Below, one piece after another: positions 17,693-26,459 of a stretch of DNA of 64,000 bases (the stretch's first letter is position 1; each line of letters opens with the position of its first letter). The DNA comes from CAVSWN01 sp963770995 (GTDB lineage: Bacteria; Acidobacteriota; Vicinamibacteria; Vicinamibacterales; CAVVIG01), in NCBI GenBank assembly GCA_963770995.1, contig CAVYRS010000001.1:1922001-1986000 (forward strand), read 5' to 3'. The translations under genes and the position numbers were made by a program. Under the pieces are notes generated by a model, which was given only the letters and a program-made list of their open reading frames with translations, was not told the DNA's origin and did not search any database.

Positions 17693-19284
17693 AGATCCGA
17701 ACACATTTCCAGCACGCGCACATCGCCGAACGCGCGCTCGCCGCAGGCTCGGGACCCGGCCAGACGCTTCAGATTGGGAAAATCATTCAACGAGACACCG
17801 GCCCACGTGTGGGAGCCCTCCAGGACGATCCGTCTGACGCCGAAATCCCGCAACCGCGAGATCAGGTCGGCCTCGAACGCGGCGAACTCGGACGATTCAC
17901 GCCTCGGCATGGTCAAACCGGGATCGAGCCACAGCGCGCGGCTGGGAGAGACCTTGCCGGTCAAGCCGTAGAGCACCGACGAATCGCCAATCAACAGGAA
18001 GCCGCCGTCGGCATCGCGCAGATAACGCACCAACGCCGTGAGCTCGTCCGGCTCATACCGAGACGCGCCGCGCGACCAGCGCATGAACGAGAGGCTGTCG
18101 GGCAGGCGCCCTTCCGCGGCGCGCGCTGCCGCGTCGCTGTACTGCTTGTGCACCGTTCCGGGGGCGTCGACGACCCGAATGAATCTCACCGTGTCGACTA
18201 GCGCCGCGACGGCAACGACGACCACGGCCAGTCGCTGCAGCCGCCGGCGAGTGGAGCCGCTCACGGACATCGCGTCCACAGCCTGACGAATGACAATCGC
18301 GCCGATTCCAGCGATCAACATCGCCAGGCCAAGCCCCGTGTCGATCTGCGTCTTCGAGTACGCGACGAATGCCCCACTGGTCACGATCAACCCGGTCAGC
18401 GACCACAGTTGCAGAGGCCAGGCGCCATTGCCGCGAGCGGCGAACGGTACCAGAAAGATGGCGACAACGGCCAGGAGCAGCGACCACAGATGCGCCCAGA
18501 TCGGAAGCCGCCAGATGGTGCCCAGCACCATCCGCAGCGGCGACAGCGCCCCAGGCGTGGGCGTCCGCGCACCACCCTGGCGAAGCGGTGTCGCGATCAC
18601 GTGCTCGAACGCGGATACGACATCGACATTGGCGGTGAACGCGAGGACAGCGATGGCTGCGGCGATGGCCACGACACCTGCAGCGAGCGGACCGACCCAG
18701 CTGACGGCGCGACGGGGATTCAAGGCGACCCACGCCGCCACGCACAGCGCGCCAAAGGCCGTAGGAATCTGACAGGAGAGCAATCCCAGCAGGAAGAGCG
18801 ACGGCACCGCGAACCAGGCCAGGCGCGCACGCCACGCAACCGGATCGCTCGAACCGGATACGACGGCCACAAACATCAGGGCGGTGAAGAAAAACGAATG
18901 CTGATCGTTGAATGGCGTCCCGGTCGGCGGATAGAAAAAGAACGCGCTTAGCGCCGCGAACGCCGTGGCCTCCCACTCCGTCGCCTGCAAGAACCTGAGA
19001 CACCCATACACGGCGACGCAGAAAAAGCCGTTGACGACCGCGGCGTGCAGGCACAACGCAAACCAGGTCACGCCGAACACCGAGAAAAACGGCGCCTGCA
19101 TGGCGGAGGGCACGATGCCAGCCGGCGCGATGAAATCGCGGAACGGCAGCTGCCCGTTGAGCATCCGCCACCCTCCGTCGAAGGCGATGCTCTGATCGAG
19201 CGGGAGAAACCCTCGCCGTCCGAAGTAGAGATTGACGGCGACTCCCAGGACGAACAGTGAGACGAGAATCAACCAGCGTCGCAT
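17689..19284 (-). CDS. Membrane protein of LDQSIxFDGG family with soluble C-terminal domain
   Basis: 531 residues. About eleven membrane segments (1-390) are followed by a soluble domain of about 135 residues ending MCSDL. Motifs shared with the product at 21662-23225: FGRRGFLPLDQSIAFDGG, LPFRDFIAPAGIVPSAMQ, YPPTGTPFNDQHSFFF, ELTALVRYLR, LLIGDSSVLYGLTGK and a final VLEMC. The RDF and acidic residues in the first outer loop fit a GT39-like GT-C enzyme. ATG 19284 was chosen over the frame to 19683 because a hydrophobic segment follows directly. It is separated by 13 bases from the upstream GT87-like gene and overlaps the next as GTGA. Confidence 0.75.
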   Translation of the reverse strand: MRRWLILVSLFVLGVAVNLYFGRRGFLPLDQSIAFDGGWRMLNGQLPFRDFIAPAGIVPSAMQAPFFSVFGVTWFALCLHAAVVNGFFCVAVYGCLRFLQATEWEATAFAALSAFFFYPPTGTPFNDQHSFFFTALMFVAVVSGSSDPVAWRARLAWFAVPSLFLLGLLSCQIPTAFGALCVAAWVALNPRRAVSWVGPLAAGVVAIAAAIAVLAFTANVDVVSAFEHVIATPLRQGGARTPTPGALSPLRMVLGTIWRLPIWAHLWSLLLAVVAIFLVPFAARGNGAWPLQLWSLTGLIVTSGAFVAYSKTQIDTGLGLAMLIAGIGAIVIRQAVDAMSVSGSTRRRLQRLAVVVVAVAALVDTVRFIRVVDAPGTVHKQYSDAAARAAEGRLPDSLSFMRWSRGASRYEPDELTALVRYLRDADGGFLLIGDSSVLYGLTGKVSPSRALWLDPGLTMPRRESSEFAAFEADLISRLRDFGVRRIVLEGSHTWAGVSLNDFPNLKRLAGSRACGERAFGDVRVLEMCSDL

Positions 19285-19297
19285 CCGAGGACCGTTC

Positions 19298-20707
19298 TCA
19301 CTCGCGACAGGAATCCGCAAAGCGGTTCGGCTCGATCTGATGCGAACGTGAGAACGGCCCGAGCTCATCGTCGAACGCCGATGACGCCGCGGCCGCCGCC
19401 CAGCACAGCGTCGCGATGACGAACAGGTAGTAGTTGGCGAACGCCTGCTTGCTGAACGCGAAGAACACGAGTTGCACGACACCGAAGGCGCCGGCGAAAT
19501 ACGCGGGCGTCGGCCGGCTCCGCCAGGACACCGCGGCAAGGGCGGCGGCGAGCGCGACAAACGGAATCGCCTGCAGCCACGGAATCTGCGGAAAGTACTT
19601 CTGAATCCAGACGAGGTGGCTGAGCGCATCGGTGCGAAGCGGCTGGACGAACTGGAATTCGACAACCGCTCGCCAGAACGCACGAGGATCCCAGACGAAA
19701 AACGGCAACGTCACGGCTGCCGCGACGGCGAGCGCCAGCCCGATCAATCGAACCGCGCCGCGACGCGTGCCGCCGGGACCGGCCAGCAACGGGACCAGCG
19801 GCAGCGCGAACACGGAGTATTGCTTCGTGGCCAGGAACAGCCCGAGCGCGTACGGGAGAGCGGGACGCCAGCGTAACGCACTGAACATCAGCGCGGAAAA
19901 CGTGAACGCGAAGAGCGTTTCCGTCCACGCGTACTCGATCACGAACAGCATCCGCGGTGTCAGCAGGAGCAACGCCGCCATGAGACCTGTCCATCGGCTG
20001 GGTCCTGAGAACAGCACCAGAGCGGCTGACGCCGTCATCGCGGCGATATCGGCGTAACGGCTGTCCCCACCGAGCACGTAGCCAGGCAACGCGAGCAACA
20101 GACTGAGCGGAGGGTATGGCAACCCGACGGTCAGCCGGTTGTTCGCGTCGACGACGCCGGGCCCGTAGACAGCCGTGGCGGACTCGTAGAGATTCGGGTA
20201 TCGCGGCGTGTACGGATTCTCGCCGCGCAGCAGGGCTTCCGCGCCCATTTGCTGAAACATCAGCACGTCGATGTGGGGCGGCGGTTGGGAACGGATCCAG
20301 ATGGAGGCGACGACCCAAAACACGCCAAGCATCGCGCCTGCGAGCGGCACGCGGAGCGACCGCAGATCCACCCCCTGGAGCACACCCAGCAATCCGAGAC
20401 ACAGGACGCCGATGCCAACCAGACGATGGTCGCCGGTCCGCTGCCACATCAAGAGCGCCTCGATCCCGATCGCGACGGCGACCACGACCGTCGCGCTCGT
20501 CCTGCTGGAGAGCGACTCGACCATCGCCGACGGCGGTCGAAGACACACCGCCAGGCCAATCACGACGGCAGCCGAAATCAGCACCAACCCGACGACGTGG
20601 TAGTAGCCGTTGTTCCAATGAATCGCGAGGCCGACGAGCCACGCGGCCGCGGCCATGCCCAGCGCGAACGTCCGGCTAGTGTCGCGTCTCAGAAGTTCGC
20701 TGTGCAC
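19298..20707 (-). CDS. GT87-like membrane glycosyltransferase
   Basis: 469 residues from GTG 20707 (ATG 20656 also possible). About twelve membrane segments. The central outer loop reads MGAEALLRGENPYTPRYPNLY and later GLPYPPLSLLLALPGYV, the PYPP element of DUF2029/GT87 and related mannosyltransferases; ATKQYSVFALPLVPLL and AFWRAVVEFQFVQPLR follow. The N-terminal about eight codons after the GTG lie inside the left terminal repeat of the MITE-like element, so this start may have been supplied by an insertion. Predicted to transfer a polyprenyl-linked sugar outside the membrane. Confidence 0.75.
   Translation of the reverse strand: MHSELLRRDTSRTFALGMAAAAWLVGLAIHWNNGYYHVVGLVLISAAVVIGLAVCLRPPSAMVESLSSRTSATVVVAVAIGIEALLMWQRTGDHRLVGIGVLCLGLLGVLQGVDLRSLRVPLAGAMLGVFWVVASIWIRSQPPPHIDVLMFQQMGAEALLRGENPYTPRYPNLYESATAVYGPGVVDANNRLTVGLPYPPLSLLLALPGYVLGGDSRYADIAAMTASAALVLFSGPSRWTGLMAALLLLTPRMLFVIEYAWTETLFAFTFSALMFSALRWRPALPYALGLFLATKQYSVFALPLVPLLAGPGGTRRGAVRLIGLALAVAAAVTLPFFVWDPRAFWRAVVEFQFVQPLRTDALSHLVWIQKYFPQIPWLQAIPFVALAAALAAVSWRSRPTPAYFAGAFGVVQLVFFAFSKQAFANYYLFVIATLCWAAAAASSAFDDELGPFSRSHQIEPNRFADSCRE
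20676..20699. repeat. Left terminal inverted repeat
   Basis: 24 bases starting CTAGTGTCGCG, pairing with 20817-20840 with one mismatch (C versus T at the tenth base). Confidence 0.75.
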
Positions 20708-20816
20708 AGAGGGCGGCGAGGCGCGCGGATGGCAAGGCGCGAAGAGTGAGCATATCGGGAATATTCGAACGATGAGCAACGCAGCCAGCCGGGATGCATC
20801 GCCGGCCGAATGCCAA

Positions 20817-20840
20817 CGAACTTCTGAGACACGACACTAG
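20817..20840. repeat. Right terminal inverted repeat
   Basis: 24 bases ending CGACACTAG, the reverse complement of 20676-20699 apart from one base. It contains the TAG stop of the GT2 gene on the minus strand. Confidence 0.75.
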
Positions 20841-21623
20841 GGCTCACCGACTCGCCGGTTGTCGACCATGGTCAAACGTTTCCCTTCGGGGTTGAAGATC
20901 GCGAAGCGGCCGAGGCCGTGCTGCTGCAGGAAAAACTTGCCGCTCGTCGCCAGGACGCCGAGTCCGTACCGGACACTCCGCGAGAAATTGATCGACGACG
21001 CCTCCGGAAAGTACTTCGTCGGGCACGACACCTCCCCGATGCGGAAGCCGAAATGCACGCATTGCGTCAGCATCTCGTTGTCGAACACGAAATCGTCCGA
21101 GTTCTCCAGGAGCGGCAGCGTCTCGAGAACCTTGCGGCTGAAGGCTCGATAGCCGGTGTGATATTCCGACAGTTTCGCGCCGGTGAAGAGATTCTGCCAG
21201 AGCGTCAGCGCGCGGTTGGACAGGTACTTGTAGAGCGGCATGCCACCGCTTCGGGCCGTTCCGCCAAGAATCCGCGAGCCGATCACGACGTCGTAGACGC
21301 CGTACGCGATCATGCTGGCCATCGCCGTGACGAGCAGCGGCGTGTACTGGTAGTCAGGGTGCACCATCACGACGACGTCCGCGCCGGCCTTCAGCGCCTG
21401 ACGATAACAGGTCGTCTGGTTGCGGCCGTAGCCGTAGTTCGCGTCGTGTACGAACGTGGAGAGCCCGAGCTTCGCCGCGATCGCAGCCGTCTCGTCTCGG
21501 CTGGCGTCGTCCACGAGAATGCGCTCGTCGACGATCTCCGGGCAGCTCGGCGACGGTCGCCGCGAGCGTGCGGGCCGCGTTGTAGGCTGGCAACACGACG
21601 ACGAGACGCTGTCCGTTGATCAT
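20837..21623 (-). CDS. GT2 glycosyltransferase (DPM1-like), one apparent frameshift
   Basis: ATG 21623 follows a GAGG ribosome-binding sequence. The N-terminus reads QRLVVVLPAYNAARTLAATVAELP; then near 21538-21542 one extra base in a G-rich run shifts the frame to EIVDERILVDDASRDETAAIA, KAGADVVVMVHPDYQYTPLL, GSRILGGTARSGGMPLYKYLSNRAL and TGYRAFSRKVLETLPLL. Corrected length is about 261 residues. The nucleotide-sugar DDAS and DPD (MVHPDYQ) motifs are present and there is no C-terminal membrane domain. Such enzymes make polyprenyl-phosphate sugars or add sugars to lipids, so it could feed the surrounding GT-C proteins. The stop codon lies in the MITE-like terminal repeat. Confidence 0.8.
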
Positions 21624-21661
21624 GACCTCATGGAGTCCTGTGGTACGCTGAGCGCCGCCCC

Positions 21662-23225
21662 ATGAAATCGGTCGCGACTGCGTGTCTGTTGTTCGCGATC
21701 GGCGTCGGCGTCAACCTGACGTTCGGCCGCAGAGGCTTCCTGCCGCTCGACCAAAGCATCGTGTTCGACGGCGGCTTCCGGCTGGCGTCGGGGCAAGTAC
21801 CCTTCCGCGACTTCGTGGCACCGAGCGGCATCGTGCCTTCGGCGATCCAGGCGGGATTCTTCAGCGCGCTCGGCGTCACCTGGTTCGCGGTACTGCCTGC
21901 ATGCGTCGGTCGTCAACGGCCTGTTTGCGGTGGCGGTCTACGGGTTGCTGCTGCTGTGTGGATCGACGCGGCTCGAAGCCGCAGCCTTCGGCGCGCTGAG
22001 CGCGCTCTTCTTCTACCCGCCGACCGGCACGCCGTTCATGGATCAGCATTCGTTCTTCTTCATGACGCTGATGTTTCTGGCGGCGGCGGCGGGAACAGTT
22101 GCGCCTGGACGAGGGGAGTTGGCGGCGTGGTTCGCGGTGCCATTTCTCTTCGTGCTGGGCTATTCGAGCGGTCAGATTCCGATTGCCTTCGGCGCGGTTT
22201 CGGTCGCGATCTGGGTGGCGTGCCATCCGCGCCGCGCCCCGAAATGGATCGCGGCGATCGCAGGCGGAACCGTGTGTGCGGCCGCGTGCCTGCTTCTCGT
22301 CCACGCCGTGTGGCCGCTGGACTGGCAGGCCGCGTGGCACTATTCGGTCACGCTTCCGCTGCAGGTCGCGGGCGATCGGACGGTGCGCCCGGGGACCGCA
22401 GGCCCCGTCCGGATGGTCCTCGCGACGCTCGTACGTTTTCCGGTCTGGGTCAAACTCTGGTCGCTCGACCTTGCTTTAGTCGCGGCCGTACCGCTCATCC
22501 TGCTGCGCCGTTCACCACGATGGTCGCTGCAATCATGGACCCTGCTCAGCTGTCTCGTCACGACCGCCGCCTTCATGGCGTTCACGCGTACGCTCTGGCA
22601 GACGGGGCTTGCGCTCGCGATGATGATTGTCGCAGTGGCGATCGCGCTGGTTCGAGAATCGCTCCCCGCCGCGGTGGCGAGGCCGATCATCGCGATCATC
22701 GCGCTCGCCGCCGTTCGCGATTCAGCCGTGTTCGTGGCGACGGTTGACATTCCGCGCCTCGAGCACGTGCAGTACAACGCGGAAGAGGCGGCGCGCGCGG
22801 AAGGACATCTGCCCTCAGGCCTCGAGTTCATGCGCTGGAGCCGCGGACCCTCCGGGCTCGCCGCAGACGAATTGACGGCGCTGGTCCGATTCCTGCGCGA
22901 AACCGACGGCAATTTCCTTCTGATCGGCGACGCGAGCATCCTCTATGGGCTGACGGGCAAGCCGTCCGTGAGTCCCGCGCTGTGGCTCGATCCGCGGCTG
23001 ACGATGCCGCACCCTGAGGCGCCGGAATTCGTGCAGTTCGAAAGCCAGCTGCTCGAACGTCTGCGCACCCACGACGTTCGCCGCGTCGTGCTCGATCGAC
23101 CGACGACGTGGACGCATCTGACGCTTCAGCATTTCCCGCAGCTCGTCAAGGTCACGAAGAGCGGGGCGTGCGGCGAGAAATCGTTCGGCGGCGCCAGAGT
23201 GATGGAGATGTGCCCCGATTCATGA
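21662..23225 (+). CDS. LDQSIxFDGG-family membrane protein, one apparent frameshift
   Basis: Paralogue of 17689-19284, corrected length about 520 residues. Residues 1-78 are in one frame (FGRRGFLPLDQSIVFDGG, VPFRDFVAPSGIVPSAIQ, GVTWFA); at about 21890-21901 homology moves to a second frame starting HASVVNGLFAVAVYG and continuing YPPTGTPFMDQHSFFF, LTALVRFLRETDGNFLLIGD, LYGLTGK and the ending VMEMCPDS. One base extra or two missing would explain it. The topology is about eleven membrane segments and a soluble C-terminal domain. Start ATG 21662 is 38 bases from the divergent GT2 start. A probable GT-C-type sugar transferase. Confidence 0.75.
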
Positions 23226-23232
23226 CGCGCAC

Positions 23233-23934
23233 TCATGTGCCGCGTGTCAGCCGGCATTTGAACAACACGTAGACCGCATCGAGCCCATCCATCGGCCGGA
23301 TCTTCTTCCCTTCATCAGCGCGCCGCGGCGAGTACCCGATCGGCACTTCCACGATCTTGTAGCCGGCCAGCAGTAACTTCGCCGTGATCTCGGGTTCGAA
23401 GTCGAAGCCGACGCAGCGCAGCCGAATCTTGCCCAACACCTCGCGCCGAAACGCCTTGTATCCCGTCTCCATGTCGGTCAGGCGGCCGGCGAACATCACG
23501 TTCGTCAGCATCGTCAGCACCCGGTTGGCGGCGCGAGTGCGGAACGAGATCGCGCCGTTCTTCTGCAGAAATCGCGAGCCGTACACCACCGTCGCCCCGT
23601 CGTTGATGATCGGCGCGAGCAGCTTGCCGTATTCCTCCGGGTTGAGCTCGAGATCGGCATCCTGCGTCAGCAGCACGTCGCCGGTCGCATACTGCAGGCC
23701 GAGCCGAACGGCGGCGCCCTTCCCGAGGTTGATCGGACTGTGGAGGACACGGATCGTGGGATCGTCGCGCCACGGCCCCTCGTCGATCGCGCGGCGCGTG
23801 CCATCGCTCGATCCGTCGTTGGCGACGATGATCTCTTTTTCGATGGCGCCGAGGTCGACGGCGCGGATGCGCTCGATGACCGCGCCAATGGTCTGCTCTT
23901 CGTTGTACACGGGCACGATGACGGAGAGCTTCAT
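23233..23934 (-). CDS. GT2 glycosyltransferase, dolichyl-phosphate-mannose-synthase type
   Basis: 233 residues. SVIVPVYNEEQTIGAVIERI at the N-terminus, ANDGSSDGT, LTQDADLELNPEEY (the DAD metal/donor motif), GSRFL and METGYKAFRREVL are classic for DPM1-like GT2 enzymes; no membrane anchor follows. It should transfer a hexose from a nucleotide sugar to polyprenyl phosphate on the inner face of the membrane. ATG 23934 overlaps the stop of the upstream 688-residue membrane protein as ATGA, a coupling that suggests this enzyme makes the donor used by that protein. It is convergent with 21662-23225, gap 7 bases. Confidence 0.9.
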   Translation of the reverse strand: MKLSVIVPVYNEEQTIGAVIERIRAVDLGAIEKEIIVANDGSSDGTRRAIDEGPWRDDPTIRVLHSPINLGKGAAVRLGLQYATGDVLLTQDADLELNPEEYGKLLAPIINDGATVVYGSRFLQKNGAISFRTRAANRVLTMLTNVMFAGRLTDMETGYKAFRREVLGKIRLRCVGFDFEPEITAKLLLAGYKIVEVPIGYSPRRADEGKKIRPMDGLDAVYVLFKCRLTRGT

Positions 23935-25997
23935 GCGTGGCTCATCGTATTGCGCGGCCAGAAGCGATCGACGATCCGGGCGCTGAAGCAGGCCGCCAGC
24001 GCCACGGCAACGGGCATCAAGTGGATCGAGAAGCGGCCGACATACGCCGTCCCGCGCGCGACGAGCGCCCCGGCAAGCCCCGCGGCGCAGAACAGCGCCA
24101 GACCGGCCGGCACGTCGCGGAACCACGGCACGCGAAGCAGCGCGAGCACGGCGATGGCGACGCCGCCGACCACGAGAATCGCACGGGGATCGAACCGCGG
24201 CGGATCCTGGACGGTCACCAGAACCAGCACGCTCTCGACCAGGTGACCGATCGCCTGCATGTAGGTATCCGTCGGCTGAATCGTCGCGACGAGCTGTCGT
24301 TGGGTTCCGTGGAACACGCTGAAGACGCCCGTGTAGTGCCAGGTGCGCCACGCGAACAGTGTGAGGCCGACGGCCAGCGAGGCGAGGATCACGGCGGCGT
24401 TTGCGAGCGGCATTCTCGAGATCCACGCGCGGGGGCGCCAAATCGTTCCGGCCTCGACGTCCAGCGGCAGGAGCAGCGCCACCAGCGCGACAAGCCAGAT
24501 CAGATGATTCAGCCTGGTGTAAAAGCACAACACAGCCAGGAGGCCGGCCACCACAGCCCGCCACAGTTCAGCGCGACGATCGCTCACCAGCAACAACGCG
24601 GCAGTGTAGGCGAATCCGGCCGCCGTGATCTCGCTCAGATCGCGGCCGACGATCCACCACGACGGACCGATGGCCACCGTCGCCAATAGCAGCGCCGATG
24701 CCGCAATCCCCCACCGGAACGACGCGACGCGATGGCAGACGACAAAGGCGAACTGTGCGCCGACGAGCAGACAGCCCGCATCCAGGTACCACTCGCCGAC
24801 ACTGGAATCGCCGAACACGATGTGGACCGGGCCGATGATCCATCGGTACAGCGGTTGATACCAGAACATCCACTGTCCGCCCTCGAGCCAGTACCCCTGC
24901 ATGTAGATGCGATAGGCAAAGCGCTGGAAATGCGTAAAGTCGTCGCCTGGCGTGAAGAGCGTGATTCGTCCGGCGTCGGCGAGCGAGGCGCCCGCGAACA
25001 GCGCGAGCCACGGCACGCCAACGAGCAGCACCGCGCCGCGGACGGTGCGCAGCCGGGACGGAAGCGGGACGAAGACTGCCGCCGGGAGCAGCAGCACGGC
25101 AATCCGGCCTGCCGAGTGGACGCCGGCCAACCCGGCACTGAACGTGACGGCGGACGCGCCGGCCACCCACGCGGTCGCAAGGCCGCCTGGAGCGAGCGAC
25201 ACAGCGGCACTGACGGCCCACGAGACGAGGAGCATGAACGCCAGGGCGGCGCCAGCCACACGAGCTGGACGCCAGAGGATGTGATCGATTCGGTTTGGCG
25301 GAGTCGTGGTCGTGAGAACGGACGAGAAGACGTTCGAACCATTCCACAGCGGAACGAATCGCCAGCGCTCGCCGCTGAAGACCGTCCAGAGGCGAATGTG
25401 ATGCACGCCGCTCGGCACCACAATCTCGTGCGCGGCGTCGTCGATCGCCACGCCGTCCAGCGTACCTTGAATGTCTTGATGCTCGGTGGCCTCGAGCGAC
25501 AGCGTGCCTGGCGTTGACGTCGACAGGTAGCCGTCCACAGTCATCGCCACGACCGCGTCGGGTGGGCGGGCGGCGGGTCCTGCCAGGTTCAGAAACCAGG
25601 CTGGAAACGACACGAGATCGGTGTAAGGCCGCGCAAAGACCGCCGAGCACCGTGGCACGGCGGATCGCCAATCGGCTCGCGCGTCCCAGCCGAGTTGAAT
25701 CTGATTCGCATCCTGGTTGAGCGGCGCCGGCGTGATGAAACGCGCGCACCACCCTTCCTGGGTCATCGCCAGCGTGCCGGCCAGCTTGACGGAGAGCAGC
25801 GCGATCGACAGGCCGCGGGCCGTCCACGACAGGACGAACTGCGGAAACAACCAGCACAGCACGGGGAACATGAGACCGATCGCGACTGCCTCGACCCGTG
25901 AGTCGAGCGGAATGCCATCGAGCGGACCGACGACGCGGGCCGGCCACAGCAACGCGACGGCCGCGACGACGAGCCATGGCGCTGACCTTCGGTACAA
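23931..25997 (-). CDS. Large polytopic membrane protein, probable GT-C glycosyltransferase
   Basis: About 688 residues from TTG 25997; longer frames to 26357 run antisense to the Sel1-like gene. About four N-terminal membrane segments precede a soluble domain (about 95-235; VDGYLSTSTPGTLSLEATEHQDIQGTLDG looks like a beta-sandwich or PA14-like sugar-binding part). Then comes a second block of about ten segments with an outer loop FTPGDDFTHFQRFAYRIYMQGYWLEGGQWMFWYQPLYRW. The GDD and YQPLYRW elements fit a GT-C catalytic loop. Its stop overlaps the DPM1-like gene as ATGA. The start is uncertain, being a weak codon without a clear ribosome-binding site. Confidence 0.7.
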   Translation of the reverse strand: MYRRSAPWLVVAAVALLWPARVVGPLDGIPLDSRVEAVAIGLMFPVLCWLFPQFVLSWTARGLSIALLSVKLAGTLAMTQEGWCARFITPAPLNQDANQIQLGWDARADWRSAVPRCSAVFARPYTDLVSFPAWFLNLAGPAARPPDAVVAMTVDGYLSTSTPGTLSLEATEHQDIQGTLDGVAIDDAAHEIVVPSGVHHIRLWTVFSGERWRFVPLWNGSNVFSSVLTTTTPPNRIDHILWRPARVAGAALAFMLLVSWAVSAAVSLAPGGLATAWVAGASAVTFSAGLAGVHSAGRIAVLLLPAAVFVPLPSRLRTVRGAVLLVGVPWLALFAGASLADAGRITLFTPGDDFTHFQRFAYRIYMQGYWLEGGQWMFWYQPLYRWIIGPVHIVFGDSSVGEWYLDAGCLLVGAQFAFVVCHRVASFRWGIAASALLLATVAIGPSWWIVGRDLSEITAAGFAYTAALLLVSDRRAELWRAVVAGLLAVLCFYTRLNHLIWLVALVALLLPLDVEAGTIWRPRAWISRMPLANAAVILASLAVGLTLFAWRTWHYTGVFSVFHGTQRQLVATIQPTDTYMQAIGHLVESVLVLVTVQDPPRFDPRAILVVGGVAIAVLALLRVPWFRDVPAGLALFCAAGLAGALVARGTAYVGRFSIHLMPVAVALAACFSARIVDRFWPRNTMSHA

Positions 25998-25998
25998 T
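25993..25998 (+). promoter_or_regulatory. Putative -10 element (TACAAT), leaderless start
   Basis: TACAAT is followed 8 bases later by the GTG of the Sel1-like gene, so transcription would begin at about 26005-26007 and give a leaderless mRNA. No clear -35. The hexamer overlaps the proposed TTG start of the divergent gene. Confidence 0.35.
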
Positions 25999-26006
25999 GA
26001 CGTGCC

Positions 26007-26459
26007 GTGAGTCGTGTCCTGGGAGTGGTGTGCGGCAGCGCGCTCGTCGCGGCCCTCGTCGTGTGTTCCCGCGTTGACAGTTCGCGACACAATCCGATTG
26101 AAGCACCAGTGCACGAGGCCACTGACGGCGACGCTGCTGCGCAGTACGAGGTCGGTGTTCGGATTGTCAGTTCCCCCGCGAGCTCGCCCGACTACCCCCA
26201 GGCGGCCGGATGGTTTCGCCGGGCCGCCGATCAAGGCCATCCCGGCGCCCAGGCCGCGCTCGGATTCATGTATCACCGCGGCCAGGGTGTTTCCCGCAAC
26301 GACGTCGAAGCCGTCAAGTGGCTCAACCTTGCGATTTGGCAAAACTCTCTGGAGCACGAGGCCTATGAGCTCTGGCGCGAGTACGTCACGCAGCAGATGA
26401 ACAGCGCGGACATCGCGGAGGCGGAGCGGCTGGCGCGGGAATGGCGGCGCCCTTCGTAA
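26007..26459 (+). CDS. Small exported Sel1-repeat protein
   Basis: 150 residues. The N-terminal hydrophobic stretch (VLGVVCGSALVAALVVC) looks like a signal peptide; the Cys after it is not in a canonical lipobox. One and a half Sel1/TPR-like repeats follow: AAQYEVGVRIV..., then YPQAAGWFRRAADQGHPGAQAALGFMYHRGQGVSRNDVEAVKWLNLA. Sel1 repeats mediate protein-protein contacts, often in the periplasm. It starts with GTG and is divergent from the large membrane protein by 9 bases; the 3' end overlaps the convergent GT-C-like gene by 97 bases, which is long. The partner is unknown. Confidence 0.75.
   Translation: MSRVLGVVCGSALVAALVVCSRVDSSRHNPIEAPVHEATDGDAAAQYEVGVRIVSSPASSPDYPQAAGWFRRAADQGHPGAQAALGFMYHRGQGVSRNDVEAVKWLNLAIWQNSLEHEAYELWREYVTQQMNSADIAEAERLAREWRRPS

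Larger units (their letters stand above)
20676..20840. mobile_element. MITE-like element with 24-base terminal inverted repeats
   Basis: A 165-base segment bounded by inverted 24-base ends: left 20676-20699 and right 20817-20840 match at 23 of 24 positions after reverse complementing; both begin CTAGTGTCG at the outer edge. The interior carries no transposase and no convincing gene. The left end lies in the 5' part of the GT87-like gene and the right end supplies the TAG stop of the GT2 gene (20837-20839), so it fills exactly the junction between them. Size, ends and lack of coding match a non-autonomous miniature element. No clear target duplication is visible. Confidence 0.65.

Noticed and set aside
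25998..26357. N-terminal extension of the 688-residue membrane protein to 26357
   Set aside because: It is antisense to a well-supported Sel1-repeat gene and has no membrane-protein character.
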